The position numbers were made by a program, and so were the translations under genes. From Gammaproteobacteria bacterium (GTDB lineage Bacteria; Pseudomonadota; Gammaproteobacteria; Ga0077536): DNA of 64,000 bases. Each line of letters starts with the position of its first letter. Positions within the stretch are counted from its first letter, which is position 1. Below, piece by piece: positions 33,105 through 42,181 of this stretch. The DNA lies in assembly GCA_024235015.1 (NCBI GenBank), contig JACKNG010000009.1:124001-188000 (forward strand). Direction: 5' to 3'. Under the pieces are notes generated by a model. It worked only from the letters and a program-made list of their open reading frames with translations. It searched no databases and was not told the DNA's origin.

Positions 33105-35651
33105 ATGGACAAAACGTTCTGGAAATCAGACTGGTTTGTCGGAGCGTCGCTGTCGTTCGTCTTCCTCGTCGCATGGTGGTGGGGTTCGGCGACGCTCGAA
33201 CGCCTCGAACGTGTTGCTTACGACAGTGGCGTGCGCCTCTCCGCGGGAGACCCGGGCGACCGCGTCGCGGTCGTCGCGATCGACGACAAGAGCATTCAGA
33301 ACATCGGTCGCTGGCCATGGCCGCGGGATATCCACGCGGCCATGATCGATCGCCTGCGCGGGGCCGGTGCCAAGGTCATCGGCGCCACCATCTTCTACTC
33401 CGAGCCCGAAGTCGCAGCCGGGCTCGAATGGATCGAACGCTTCCGCGGCGAGACCGAGGCGATCGCGGGACGGGGCGCCGACGTCGGTGGCCTGGTCAAG
33501 CTGTACGCCGACGCCGAGCAGGCCCTGGACAACGACGCCATCCTGGCCCACTCGATGCAGGAAGCGGGCAACGTCGTCCTCGGCATGCAGTTCATCCCCG
33601 GCATTCCCATCGGTAATCCCGACGAGGAATTACCCGATTACGTCACGGCCAACGCCATCGCCGACGACAACATCAGCGATCCCAGCGGGCTGTTCCCGCT
33701 GCCGACCCAGACCATCCACGCAACCCCGCCGGTGGCTACCCTCGGCCGCGTTGCGCGCGGGATCGGGCATCTCATCAACCCACTCGACATCGATGGCGGC
33801 ATCCGCTACGAACCGCTCATCATCGAGTACTTCGGGCAGTTCTACCCCTCCGAGTCGCTGCTCATCGCCGCTGCCTATCACAACCTCAAGGCCAGCGACA
33901 TCAAGGTCAATCTCGGCGAGAGCGTGCATCTGGGCAATCTCGAGATCCGCACCGACGACTATCTCAACATCAACACCTTCTTCTACGGCAACCGCGAAGG
34001 CGGGCGACCGCCGTTCGACGTCTATTCCTTCGACGACGTCCGCCAGGGCAGCGTGCCGATGGAGAACTTCAAGGACAAGATCGTCCTCATCGGCGCCACC
34101 GCGTTCGGCGTCGGTTCGACGCTCTACACCCCGATCGGCGATGTCGGCGGACCGGTGCTGGTCATGGCGCATACCGTGGCCAGCATCCTGAACGAAGATT
34201 TCTTCATCGCGCCGTCGTGGGCGACGCTGGCTGAATTCCTCGTCATCCTGCTCGTCGCGGCGTACCTGACCGCCCTGTTGCCGCGCCTCAACGCCGGGCC
34301 GGCCGCCATCATCAGCGCGGTGCTGTTCCTCGCGCTCATCCTCACCGAACTCGCATTGATGACCAGCCAGGCGATCTGGATCAAGCTGGTCGCCGCGTCG
34401 GTGCTGCTGGTCGTCGGCCACATGCTGCTGACGACCAAGCGCTTCCTGGTCACCGAGGCCGGCAAGCGCCGCGTCGACGTCGAGTCGGCCCTCAGCAACA
34501 AGCAGCTCGCGCTGCAATTCCAGCAGCAGGGCCAGCTCGACATGGCCTTCGAGTACTTCCGCCGTTGCCCGGTCGACGAATCGACGCTGGAGGGAATCTA
34601 CGTGCTGGCCGGCGATTACGAGCGCAAGCGCCAGTTCAACAAGGCAGCGTCGGCCTACGAGTACATCGCGGGCAAGAATCCGGACTTCCGCGACATCAAG
34701 GCCAAGGTCAACCGCGCCCGCCAGCTCAACGACACCGTGATCATCGGCGGCCCCGGTGCGAGCAGCGCCGCGAGTACCATGCTGCTCGACGGCAGCATCT
34801 CCAAACCGATGCTCGGCCGCTACGAGGTCGAGAAGGAACTCGGCAAGGGCGCCATGGGTGTCGTCTACCTCGGCAAGGATCCCAAGATCAACCGCACCGT
34901 GGCCATCAAGACCATGGCCCTGTCGCAGGAATTCGAAGCCGACGAACTCGACGCCGTCAAGGAACGCTTCTTCCGCGAGGCGGAAACGGCCGGGCGCCTC
35001 GACCATCCGAATATCGTCACCATCTACGACGCCGGCGAGGAACACGATCTCGCTTACATCGCCATGGAGTTCCTGCAGGGGCACGACCTCGCCCGCTACA
35101 CCAAGCAGGACGCCCTGCTGCCCACGGCGACGGTCATGGGCATCATCTTCAAGTCGGCGATGGCGCTCGACTACGCCCACAAGCACAACGTCGTGCACCG
35201 CGACATCAAGCCGGCCAACATCATGTACGAGCCGCAGTCGAAGCAGGTCAAGCTGACCGACTTCGGCATCGCCCGCATCACCGATTCGAGCAAGACCAAG
35301 ACCGGCATGGTGCTCGGTACGCCGTCCTACATGTCACCGGAGCAGCTCTCGGGCAAGAAGGTCGACGGCCGCTCCGACCTCTTCTCTCTCGGCGTCATGT
35401 TCTACCAGATGCTGACCGGCCGCCTGCCCTTCCAAGGCGATTCGATGGCGACCCTGATGTACAAGATCGCGAACGAGGCGCATACCGAGGTGGCCCAGCT
35501 GCGGCCCGACCTCGCCAAGCAGCGGCCTTGCATCTCGGCGATCATCAACAAGGCGCTGGAGAAGGATCCGGAACAGCGCTACCAGACCGGTGCGGAGATG
35601 GCGCGCGATATCCAGCGCTGCGCCAAGCAGTCGCAGGCCAGCGAAGGTTGA
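33105..35651 (+). CDS. CHASE2-sensor serine/threonine protein kinase
   Basis: An 848-residue membrane receptor kinase. Order: a span at about 12-28, an extracytoplasmic CHASE2 sensor (about 35-360, with VAIDDKSIQNIGRWPWPR and IVLIGATAFG), three spans (about 370-445), a linker with TPR-like residues (about 480-545) and a Hanks-type kinase (about 568-830). Kinase motifs: GKGAMGVVYLGKD P-loop, VAIKTM lysine, HRDIKPANI near 697, DFG near 718, GTPSYMSPEQ near 742. All catalytic residues are present. It probably senses an envelope signal and phosphorylates Ser/Thr targets. Next come a PP2C phosphatase (13 bp) and an FHA protein, a classical kinase-phosphatase-reader set. Confidence 0.92.
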   Translation: MDKTFWKSDWFVGASLSFVFLVAWWWGSATLERLERVAYDSGVRLSAGDPGDRVAVVAIDDKSIQNIGRWPWPRDIHAAMIDRLRGAGAKVIGATIFYSEPEVAAGLEWIERFRGETEAIAGRGADVGGLVKLYADAEQALDNDAILAHSMQEAGNVVLGMQFIPGIPIGNPDEELPDYVTANAIADDNISDPSGLFPLPTQTIHATPPVATLGRVARGIGHLINPLDIDGGIRYEPLIIEYFGQFYPSESLLIAAAYHNLKASDIKVNLGESVHLGNLEIRTDDYLNINTFFYGNREGGRPPFDVYSFDDVRQGSVPMENFKDKIVLIGATAFGVGSTLYTPIGDVGGPVLVMAHTVASILNEDFFIAPSWATLAEFLVILLVAAYLTALLPRLNAGPAAIISAVLFLALILTELALMTSQAIWIKLVAASVLLVVGHMLLTTKRFLVTEAGKRRVDVESALSNKQLALQFQQQGQLDMAFEYFRRCPVDESTLEGIYVLAGDYERKRQFNKAASAYEYIAGKNPDFRDIKAKVNRARQLNDTVIIGGPGASSAASTMLLDGSISKPMLGRYEVEKELGKGAMGVVYLGKDPKINRTVAIKTMALSQEFEADELDAVKERFFREAETAGRLDHPNIVTIYDAGEEHDLAYIAMEFLQGHDLARYTKQDALLPTATVMGIIFKSAMALDYAHKHNVVHRDIKPANIMYEPQSKQVKLTDFGIARITDSSKTKTGMVLGTPSYMSPEQLSGKKVDGRSDLFSLGVMFYQMLTGRLPFQGDSMATLMYKIANEAHTEVAQLRPDLAKQRPCISAIINKALEKDPEQRYQTGAEMARDIQRCAKQSQASEG

Positions 35652-35664
35652 GGAAACCGCCCGC

Positions 35665-36495
35665 GTGGCCAAGCCCATCATCGAAGTCGCCAATCTCTCC
35701 GATACCGGGCTGAAGCGACCTCACAACGAGGACAGCACGGTCACCGACAGCGAGCTCGGGCTGGCTGTCGTGGCCGACGGTATGGGTGGCTACAAGGCCG
35801 GCGAGGTCGCCAGCGCCATCGCCGCCCAGCTGATCCTCGACGAGGTCGCCAACGCCCTGGCCAAGGGCGGCGGTGACAATGGTGCGGGCCGCAACGGCCT
35901 CGGTCCCGGCGGCCAGGCCCTGCGCGAGGCGATTATCCATGCCAACGCCGAGGTTTACCGCACCGCACAAGAAGTACCCCAGTGCCAGGGCATGGGAACG
36001 ACGGTGGTGGTCGTGCTCTACCACGCCGGCAAGGTCAGCATCGCGCACGTCGGCGATTCCCGTGTCTATCGCCTGCAAGGCAATGAATTCCAACAGGTCA
36101 CGCGTGACCATTCGTTGATCCAGGAACTCATCGACCGGGGCTTCTTCACGCCTGAAGAGGCCGCGGCCAACACGCCGAAGAACCTCGTCACCCGGGCGCT
36201 CGGTATCGAGTTGACGGTGGAGGTCGACGTGCAGGAACAGGAGGCCCAGCCAGGGGAGATTTTTCTCCTCTGTTCGGACGGCCTCAATGATATGGTAGAT
36301 GATGAAGAAATTCACTTAACCCTAAGTAAATATAGTGCTAATCTTGTAGAAGCGGCCAGCCAATTGGTGCGCCTGGCGAACGAAAAGGGTGGTAAGGACA
36401 ACATTTCCGTTGTGCTCGTTCGCCCGCTCGAAGGGCGAACGGAAACGCCGGGGCTGATGGCTAAAATCAATCGCTTTCTCAAAAGAAGCAGCTGA
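35665..36495 (+). CDS. PP2C-type serine/threonine protein phosphatase
   Basis: A 276-residue PPM/PP2C phosphatase (Stp/PppA-like). Metal-binding motifs are complete: RPHNEDS, VVADGMGGYKAGEVAS, HVGDSRVYRL and CSDGLNDMVDDEEI, plus GGKDNISVV near the end. It is cytosolic. It should reverse phosphorylation by the kinase just upstream. GTG 35665 is chosen because GAGGAAA (35649-35655) is spaced nine bases ahead and VAKPIIEVANLSDTG starts the fold; an ATG-led upstream extension would overlap the kinase. From about 36295 the codon use becomes AT-richer than in the neighbours, a local curiosity inside an otherwise normal domain. Confidence 0.93.
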   Translation: MAKPIIEVANLSDTGLKRPHNEDSTVTDSELGLAVVADGMGGYKAGEVASAIAAQLILDEVANALAKGGGDNGAGRNGLGPGGQALREAIIHANAEVYRTAQEVPQCQGMGTTVVVVLYHAGKVSIAHVGDSRVYRLQGNEFQQVTRDHSLIQELIDRGFFTPEEAAANTPKNLVTRALGIELTVEVDVQEQEAQPGEIFLLCSDGLNDMVDDEEIHLTLSKYSANLVEAASQLVRLANEKGGKDNISVVLVRPLEGRTETPGLMAKINRFLKRSS

Positions 36496-36508
36496 ATAGG
36501 ACAGAACG

Positions 36509-37255
36509 ATGGCGAAATTGGTTCTGAGCATGAACGGAGCGGTGCTGGGGGAGTTTCCGCTGGACAAGGAGCGAATTTCCATCGGTCGCAAACCTGACAA
36601 CGACATCCAGATCGACAATCTGGCCGTCAGCGGCAAGCACGCCCTGATCATCACCATCCTCGACGACTCCTTCCTCGAGGATCTCGGCAGCACCAACGGT
36701 ACCTACGTCAACGGCAAGCTGGTCAAGAAGCATGCCCTGCGCAACGGAGACGTCGTCGGCCTCGGCAAGCACGAGCTGAAGTACGTCAACGAGCACGCCA
36801 CTGCCGACGACGAGGAATTCGAGAAGACCATGATCATCCGGCCCGGTTCGGCCAGTGCGGCCGTGGCGGCCGCCAAGGCTGCCGAACAGGCCGCCCCGGC
36901 CGAGGCGGCGCCGGCCGCCGCCGCACCCAGCGCCGGTCCCGCGGCGGCAGCTGCCGCGAAGCCTGCCACCGCCGGGATGCCGCTTGGCAAACTCCAGGTG
37001 CTCAACGGCCCCATCGCCGGCAAGGAACTCGAACTGACCAAGGCCCTGATCACCCTCGGCAAGCCGGGCACCCAGGTCGCGGTCATCTCGCGCCGACCGC
37101 AAGGTTACTTCCTCACCCACATCGAGGGAGATGGCAAGAACGACAACTACCCGGTCGTCAACAGCAAGCCCATCGGCCCGCAGGCCTACGCCATCCAGAA
37201 CGGCGACATCATCGAGCTCGCCGGCATCAAGATGGAGTTCAGTCTCGTCCGCTAA
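36509..37255 (+). CDS. Protein with two FHA domains
   Basis: A 248-residue cytosolic protein. Residues about 20-95 are a full FHA phosphothreonine-binding domain (ISIGRKPDNDIQI, SGKHA, GSTNGTYVNG). After an Ala/Pro-rich linker (about 113-152) a second FHA-like fold (about 157-248) begins LQVLNGPIAGKELEL; it keeps the overall strand pattern (ITLGKPG, IQNGDIIEL) but lacks a clear S-x2-H and N-G-T, so phosphopeptide binding there is doubtful. It lies 13 bp after the phosphatase gene and is the likely reader of kinase-phosphorylated targets. A T6SS Fha role is unlikely, as no T6SS genes are present. Confidence 0.9.
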   Translation: MAKLVLSMNGAVLGEFPLDKERISIGRKPDNDIQIDNLAVSGKHALIITILDDSFLEDLGSTNGTYVNGKLVKKHALRNGDVVGLGKHELKYVNEHATADDEEFEKTMIIRPGSASAAVAAAKAAEQAAPAEAAPAAAAPSAGPAAAAAAKPATAGMPLGKLQVLNGPIAGKELELTKALITLGKPGTQVAVISRRPQGYFLTHIEGDGKNDNYPVVNSKPIGPQAYAIQNGDIIELAGIKMEFSLVR

Positions 37256-37267
37256 GACGGGCGCAGG

Positions 37268-37300
37268 GGCCGCCGACGAGCGGCGGCCGTACCCCCTTTT
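37268..37300 (+). terminator. Rho-independent terminator after the FHA gene
   Basis: GGCCGCC (37268-37274), loop of seven, GGCGGCC (37282-37288), then a TTTT at 37297-37300. It lies in the 80-bp gap between the convergent FHA and adenylate cyclase genes and would serve mainly the + strand. Confidence 0.65.
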
Positions 37301-37335
37301 GTCAGGCATGACCGCGCCGCGACCGCGCGACGGCC

Positions 37336-39582
37336 TTATTTGGTCTTGTGGTCGAAGACCCCGTCCCATTCACCGGGGGGCGGTTCCTTGCGGAAATGCT
37401 GGATACGCTCGATATAGACCTCGTACAGCTGGGGACTGCGCGACGTCTGCTTGAGGTTGAGCAAGTTGAGCTCGGCCATGTCCCATTCCTGCATGCGGTA
37501 CATGCGCATGGTGTCATGATACAGCTTGAGTTCTTTCTTCCAGGCCGCATCCAGTTCCTCGCGCCGGCACAGGGGTTCGTAGATCGCGACCGGCTGCGCC
37601 TTGCCCTTGACGCGAACGCGGTCGAGCTCACGGTAGGCGTACTCGGGTACCGCTGCCACGGTCGTCTCGCTGCAGATGATCGACACCCCGTAATTCTTGG
37701 TCAGGCCCTCGAGCCGCGAACCGAGGTTGACGGCGTCGCCGAGCACTGTGTAGGCCATGCGGAACTCGGACCCCATGTTGCCGACTGACATCAGGCCGGT
37801 ATTGATGCCGACGCCGATGCGCACCGCCGGCCAGCCGCGCTCGGCGAAGGCATGGTTGATCTCCTCCAGCCCGGCGAGCATCGCCATGCCCGCTTCGACC
37901 GCATGCCGGGCGTGATCGGCATCGGACAGAGGCGCGCCCCAGAACGCCATGATGGCGTCGCCCATGTACTTGTCGATGGTCCCGCGGTTGCGATGGATCA
38001 CCGCGGTCATGGGCGTGAGGAACTGATTCATGAGCTCCGACAGATCGCGCGGTGACAGGCCTTCCGACAGCGTGGTGAAACCGCGCACGTCGGAGAACAA
38101 CACGGTAAGTTCGCGACTCTCGGCTTCCAGCGAGTAGGCGGTCGGCGCCTTGGCCATCTCGTCGACCAGCTCGGGCGGCACGTACTGGCCGAACAGCCCG
38201 GTAATCTGGCGCTTGCCGCGCGTCTCGACGAAATAGCCATAAGACATGTGCAACAGGAACATCGTCAGGACCATCAGGATGCCGGAAGCCACGGGCAGCA
38301 CCACCCCGTTACTCCACACGATGTGATTGAAGACGATGTAAGCGATGATGCCGGTGACGGTGAACAGGGTCGTATAGAGCGGGCTCAGCACCGAACCGGC
38401 GACGATCATCCCGATCCCGATGATGAACAGCAGCACGACTTCGGCGCCGAGCGTGTAGGCCGGCGCCTGCAGCGTGGTACCGTTCAAGATCCCCGCAATC
38501 AGGTTCGCGTGCACCTCGACTCCTGGATAAGCCTCGCCGACCGGCGTCGCGCGCAGATCGAGCAAACCCGGCGCACTGGTGCCGATGAGCACGATCTTGT
38601 CCGCGAGCGACGCCTTGTCCGCCGTCTTGTGCAGCACCTGCACGGCCGGCACGTACTCGAAGCTGCCCTGGCCGCCGCGGAACGGCACCAGCGTCTTCGC
38701 GCGGTGATCGACCGGTATTGCCGCTGCTCCGACCATCAGCCACTCCAGGCCCGGGTATCCACGGGTGTCGAACAGCGGCTTCTCGAAACGCGGAACGATA
38801 TCGTCCACACCGAGGACGCGCCGCACGATTTCCAACGACAATGACGCGTAGTAGGCATCGTCGTACTTGATCAACATCGGCACGCGGCGCACGACGCCAT
38901 CGCGATCCGGTTCCTGGGTGAAATGACCGGCCCCGGCTGCGCGGTCGTTGAACAGCGCCAGGTTGCTGCCATAACCGGAGGCGGTGATGAACTGGATGTT
39001 CTTGCCCTGGAAGACGGACTTGCCGAACACTGGCTCGGGTAACGCCCCGACACGCGGCGTATCCGAACCGTCCCCCGCATCGATGTTGAAGTAATAACCG
39101 AGGATCACGGGGTATTCGCCGATCGCCTCGGCAAATATCTCGTCGTAGTCGAGCGATGGACGTACTTCGTCCAGCGCAGCCTGGTACGCCGTGTCGTCGC
39201 GTAGTTGCGCGTCGGCAAGGCTCTCCAGCACCTTGAGACCTGAGCTCTCGTCAGGTTCCGCGAACACGATGTCGAACCCGACCAGGCGGACCTGGTAATC
39301 ATCGAAAAGGCGCCGCACGAGCTGTGCCAACTTGGCCCGCGGCCAGGGCCAGCGCCCTTCGGCGCGCAGACTCACCTCGTCGATGTCGACGATGACCACG
39401 CTGTCGTCGCGCGTATTGGGAACCGTCCATTCGAGATGCGCGTCGTAGGCGAGGTTCTCCATCTGGTCGACGAAGCCCAGGCGCACCGCGGTCGAGGCAT
39501 GCAGCAGGAAAACGACGAGGACCAACGCGCCGAGGGACACGCGTACCCAGTTGCCCTTCAGCCCGTCGATCAATTTCCGCAT
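37336..39582 (-). CDS. CHASE2-sensor class III adenylate/guanylate cyclase
   Basis: A 748-residue membrane cyclase. Order: a span (about 12-30), a CHASE2 sensor (about 35-335, with VIVDIDEVSLRAEGRWPWPR and IVLIGTSAPGLLDLR), three spans (about 345-430) and a class III cyclase domain (about 470-650). The metal Asp residues (LFSDVRGFT and DKYMGDAIMAFWG) and the transition-state Asn/Arg (GDAVNLGSRLE) are present, so it should be active. Whether ATP or GTP is used cannot be read with certainty. A C-terminal tail of about 90 residues follows. ATG 39582 begins the first span correctly. It is 42 bp past the lipoprotein stop, so it ends the Mla/partner-switch run, and it faces the CHASE2 kinase cluster. 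Confidence 0.92.
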   Translation of the reverse strand: MRKLIDGLKGNWVRVSLGALVLVVFLLHASTAVRLGFVDQMENLAYDAHLEWTVPNTRDDSVVIVDIDEVSLRAEGRWPWPRAKLAQLVRRLFDDYQVRLVGFDIVFAEPDESSGLKVLESLADAQLRDDTAYQAALDEVRPSLDYDEIFAEAIGEYPVILGYYFNIDAGDGSDTPRVGALPEPVFGKSVFQGKNIQFITASGYGSNLALFNDRAAGAGHFTQEPDRDGVVRRVPMLIKYDDAYYASLSLEIVRRVLGVDDIVPRFEKPLFDTRGYPGLEWLMVGAAAIPVDHRAKTLVPFRGGQGSFEYVPAVQVLHKTADKASLADKIVLIGTSAPGLLDLRATPVGEAYPGVEVHANLIAGILNGTTLQAPAYTLGAEVVLLFIIGIGMIVAGSVLSPLYTTLFTVTGIIAYIVFNHIVWSNGVVLPVASGILMVLTMFLLHMSYGYFVETRGKRQITGLFGQYVPPELVDEMAKAPTAYSLEAESRELTVLFSDVRGFTTLSEGLSPRDLSELMNQFLTPMTAVIHRNRGTIDKYMGDAIMAFWGAPLSDADHARHAVEAGMAMLAGLEEINHAFAERGWPAVRIGVGINTGLMSVGNMGSEFRMAYTVLGDAVNLGSRLEGLTKNYGVSIICSETTVAAVPEYAYRELDRVRVKGKAQPVAIYEPLCRREELDAAWKKELKLYHDTMRMYRMQEWDMAELNLLNLKQTSRSPQLYEVYIERIQHFRKEPPPGEWDGVFDHKTK

Positions 39583-39624
39583 CGGGGTCCCCCGTAGCCG
39601 TATCGTCGGCGGCAATTCACGATG

Positions 39625-40233
39625 TCACACTGCCCCACGGCTCGCGACATCCTCGACGAGCCTGGCGATGACCTCGCCGACCGCCGCATTCATTGCCGCG
39701 ACGAACCCCGCGACGGAGTCGTCGTCCAGCGCCACGGCGACCTCGTAGTCGCGGGTCATCAGCGGCACCCGCCCGCGTTCGCCGAGCAGATCGACGTGAA
39801 TCGCGATCACTGCATGGTCGACTTCCGGCCCGGTCCGGCGCTCGAACCGCACGATCCTGCCGCGCAGTTCCCGCGCATGCCCGACCGGCTCGGTGACAGC
39901 CTGCACACCGAGCCGCGCGCGCAGCGCATCGGCGACGCCCTGCTGCAGCATGGTGCGTGGACTGTCGATCCAAAAGTGGTAGCGATACTGCTCGAGGGTC
40001 GTGTCGTCACCGTGTACGTAGACCAGCGCGCGCTCACCGTGGACACCGCTGGCGTCGAACGGCGGCACGAACAACAGAGGAGCCGACGCGTCGGGCGGCG
40101 GCACCTCGGCCATCGCCATGGGCGCGATCCGGTAGAACGTGTCGGCGGGCGGCGACGACAGGCTGCCGCACCCGGTGAGCATGGCCATCGCGCCAATAAT
40201 TGCGCCGCGGAAAGCAGTCACGCCGCCCTTCAC
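39625..40233 (-). CDS. ABC-type transport auxiliary lipoprotein
   Basis: A 202-residue lipoprotein: a short N-terminal hydrophobic stretch ending in the lipobox MLTGC, then a PqiC/YmbA-like domain with YRIAPMAM, WIDSPRTMLQQGVADALRARLG and a C-terminal alternating beta/alpha pattern. Such lipoproteins accompany MCE/Mla transporters and bind the MCE protein or bridge the periplasm. GTG 40233 overlaps the mlaD stop (GTGA), which decides the start and shows coupling. It replaces MlaC in this cluster; no MlaC-like gene is found next to it. Confidence 0.85.
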   Translation of the reverse strand: MKGGVTAFRGAIIGAMAMLTGCGSLSSPPADTFYRIAPMAMAEVPPPDASAPLLFVPPFDASGVHGERALVYVHGDDTTLEQYRYHFWIDSPRTMLQQGVADALRARLGVQAVTEPVGHARELRGRIVRFERRTGPEVDHAVIAIHVDLLGERGRVPLMTRDYEVAVALDDDSVAGFVAAMNAAVGEVIARLVEDVASRGAV

Positions 40234-41237
40234 TGCCCCGGCTCCTCGCCGCTCGAACTGCGGATCAGGCGTGACGGGTTGTCGCGCACGACCCGCGCGA
40301 ACTCGTTCATGTTGCGCGCGCTGCCCTCGACATCGTTCATGATCGTGCCGAGGTGCTGGTTGATGGTCTTCAACGCAAGTTCGAGTTCTGCCATCGAGCG
40401 CTCCGCGGTGACCACCGAGCCGTGCAACTCGTTGCTGTTGTCGGTCACGAGTTCGCCGAGCGAGCCGAGCACGCCGCTCATCTGCAGGCGCGTACTTTCG
40501 ATCCGACCAACCAGGCCATTGAGATTCACGGCAACCTCGTCGATATGCGTGAGGAAGTCGCGTACGCGGCCCTGGTTGCTCTCGCCCACCATGTCCTTGA
40601 GGCTCTTCGCGCTGTCGTCGAGGTCGGTCAGCAGTTCCTGCGCTTCCGATATGAGATCCTTGTCGACGCGCTCGTGCAGCATGTGCACGAACGGCGACAG
40701 TTCGTCGCGCCGAAAACGGACGAGCTCGTCTGCGACCTGCGAGACGCGCTCGTTCAGGTTTTTCAGCAACGGCATCACGCCGTCCTGCGACAGTACGCGG
40801 AAGTCGCCCGCCGCCTGGTTCAGTACCGCGAAGATGTCGGCCTGGCCGCGTCCCTCGATGAAGCTGCCCGGTTCGAGCATCTCCTCGGCATGGCCCTGCG
40901 CGATCTGGATAGAAACCGCCGAGATCAGACCGGACGCCTCGACGCTGGCGATACTGTCGCGCGGAATGCGCCAACCGGATGCGATGCTCAGTGTCACCTT
41001 GTAGCGCACGCCGTGCGCACCGTGTTGCGGCTCAATGGTTTCGATCTGACCGACGCGATAGCCTTCATAGAAGACGCCGGTGCCAAACTTGAGACCGGCG
41101 ACGTTGTCATATTCGACGTAGTAGGCGTCGGTCGGGCCACTGCGCCCGGTTACGGCGACGAGCAGCACGACGAAAGCAACGCCCATGGCGACGACAAACG
41201 CCCCGACCAGCGTGTAATTGACTGTATCGCGCTTCAT
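40230..41237 (-). CDS. mlaD: MlaD-family MCE-domain protein
   Basis: A 335-residue protein anchored by one N-terminal span (about 10-30), followed by an MCE domain (about 38-115: YVEYDNVAGLKFGTGVFYEGYRVGQIETI) and a long helical part (about 140-325) in place of the short tail of E. coli MlaD. MCE proteins form hexameric rings that bind lipid between the ABC permease and the periplasm. The longer helical region could extend the tunnel. It is 152 bp downstream of mlaF, a wider gap than elsewhere in the cluster, and overlaps the lipoprotein gene by 4 bp. Confidence 0.9.
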   Translation of the reverse strand: MKRDTVNYTLVGAFVVAMGVAFVVLLVAVTGRSGPTDAYYVEYDNVAGLKFGTGVFYEGYRVGQIETIEPQHGAHGVRYKVTLSIASGWRIPRDSIASVEASGLISAVSIQIAQGHAEEMLEPGSFIEGRGQADIFAVLNQAAGDFRVLSQDGVMPLLKNLNERVSQVADELVRFRRDELSPFVHMLHERVDKDLISEAQELLTDLDDSAKSLKDMVGESNQGRVRDFLTHIDEVAVNLNGLVGRIESTRLQMSGVLGSLGELVTDNSNELHGSVVTAERSMAELELALKTINQHLGTIMNDVEGSARNMNEFARVVRDNPSRLIRSSSGEEPGQ

Positions 41238-41389
41238 GCTGCGCTCGCCTATGCCCCCATACTCGCCCTGGCAGGATCACGGCAAGCCGTCCTGCCGGCC
41301 AGGCGCGACAGCCTGCCCCCGCATCGGTAGCCACCGATGCCCGCCCTGCCCACGCTCTGCATCTGCCCGTCAGGCTTGCCGATGACCTG

Positions 41390-42181
41390 CTAGCCCCCGG
41401 TCAGGCGACGCAGGTATTCGTCGGCGTCGATTTCTTCTTCACGCGGCCGACGGTTGAGCAGATCCTGGACCCGCTCGTTGGTCGACCGACGCACTTCGTC
41501 GACGGTCCCCGACAGCAGGATTCTGCCACGATCGAGCACGGTGATGCGATCGGCAATCTTGAACGCGCTGTCGAGCTCATGGGTGACCACGACGATCGTC
41601 ATCTGCATGCTGTCACGCAGTTTGATGATGAGTTCGTCCAGCTCTGCGGCGACCACCGGGTCGAGCCCAGCCGACGGCTCGTCGAAGAACAGCAATTTCG
41701 GATCCATGACGATGGCACGGGCCAGCGCCGCACGCTTGATCATGCCGCCGGAGAGCTGCGACGGGCGGAGGTCGCCGAAGCCACCGAGGTTGACCACCTC
41801 GAGCTTCATGCGCGCGACGATGTTCATCGTCTGCTCGTCGAGCCGGGTATGTTCGCGCAGCGGCAACATCACGTTCTCGGCCACGGTCATCGAACTCAGC
41901 AGCGCGCCCCCCTGGAACGATACGCCCATATTCGTGCGCAGCTCGTGCATTTCGTCGGCACTGGCGCGCGTGATGTCCTTGCCGAGCAGACGAATCGAGC
42001 CACTGGTCGGCGCGTGCAGGCCCAGCAGATGCCGCAGCAGGGTGCTCTTGCCCGAGCCGCTGCCGCCCATGATGACCATGATCTCACCCTGGGCGACGCG
42101 AAAATCGACCCCGTCCAGGATGAGCCGCGAGCCGTAGTGGGTGACCAGGCCCTCGACCTCTATGGCGGCCGCCGCGTTCAT
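41390..42181 (-). CDS. mlaF: Mla-type ABC transporter ATP-binding protein
   Basis: A 263-residue ABC ATPase: Walker A GGSGSGKST, Q-loop region SFQGGALL, signature LSGGM in SQLSGGMIKRAALARA, Walker B LLFFDEPSAGLDPV and a switch His in VVTHELDSAF. The C-terminal part ends in REEEIDADEYLRRLTGG. It pairs with the MlaE permease to energise phospholipid movement between inner and outer membrane. ATG 42181 overlaps the mlaE stop (42178-42181). In E. coli the STAS protein MlaB binds MlaF; here a STAS protein is encoded two genes upstream. Confidence 0.93.
   Translation of the reverse strand: MNAAAAIEVEGLVTHYGSRLILDGVDFRVAQGEIMVIMGGSGSGKSTLLRHLLGLHAPTSGSIRLLGKDITRASADEMHELRTNMGVSFQGGALLSSMTVAENVMLPLREHTRLDEQTMNIVARMKLEVVNLGGFGDLRPSQLSGGMIKRAALARAIVMDPKLLFFDEPSAGLDPVVAAELDELIIKLRDSMQMTIVVVTHELDSAFKIADRITVLDRGRILLSGTVDEVRRSTNERVQDLLNRRPREEEIDADEYLRRLTGG

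Noticed and set aside
32891..33112. 73-codon frame on the - strand before the CHASE2 kinase
   Set aside because: No motif, it overlaps the kinase start region, and it has typical shadow composition.
33105..37255. Type VI secretion regulatory locus (PpkA/PppA/Fha)
   Set aside because: No T6SS structural genes (tss, hcp, vgrG) are seen, and CHASE2 sensors are not typical of PpkA.
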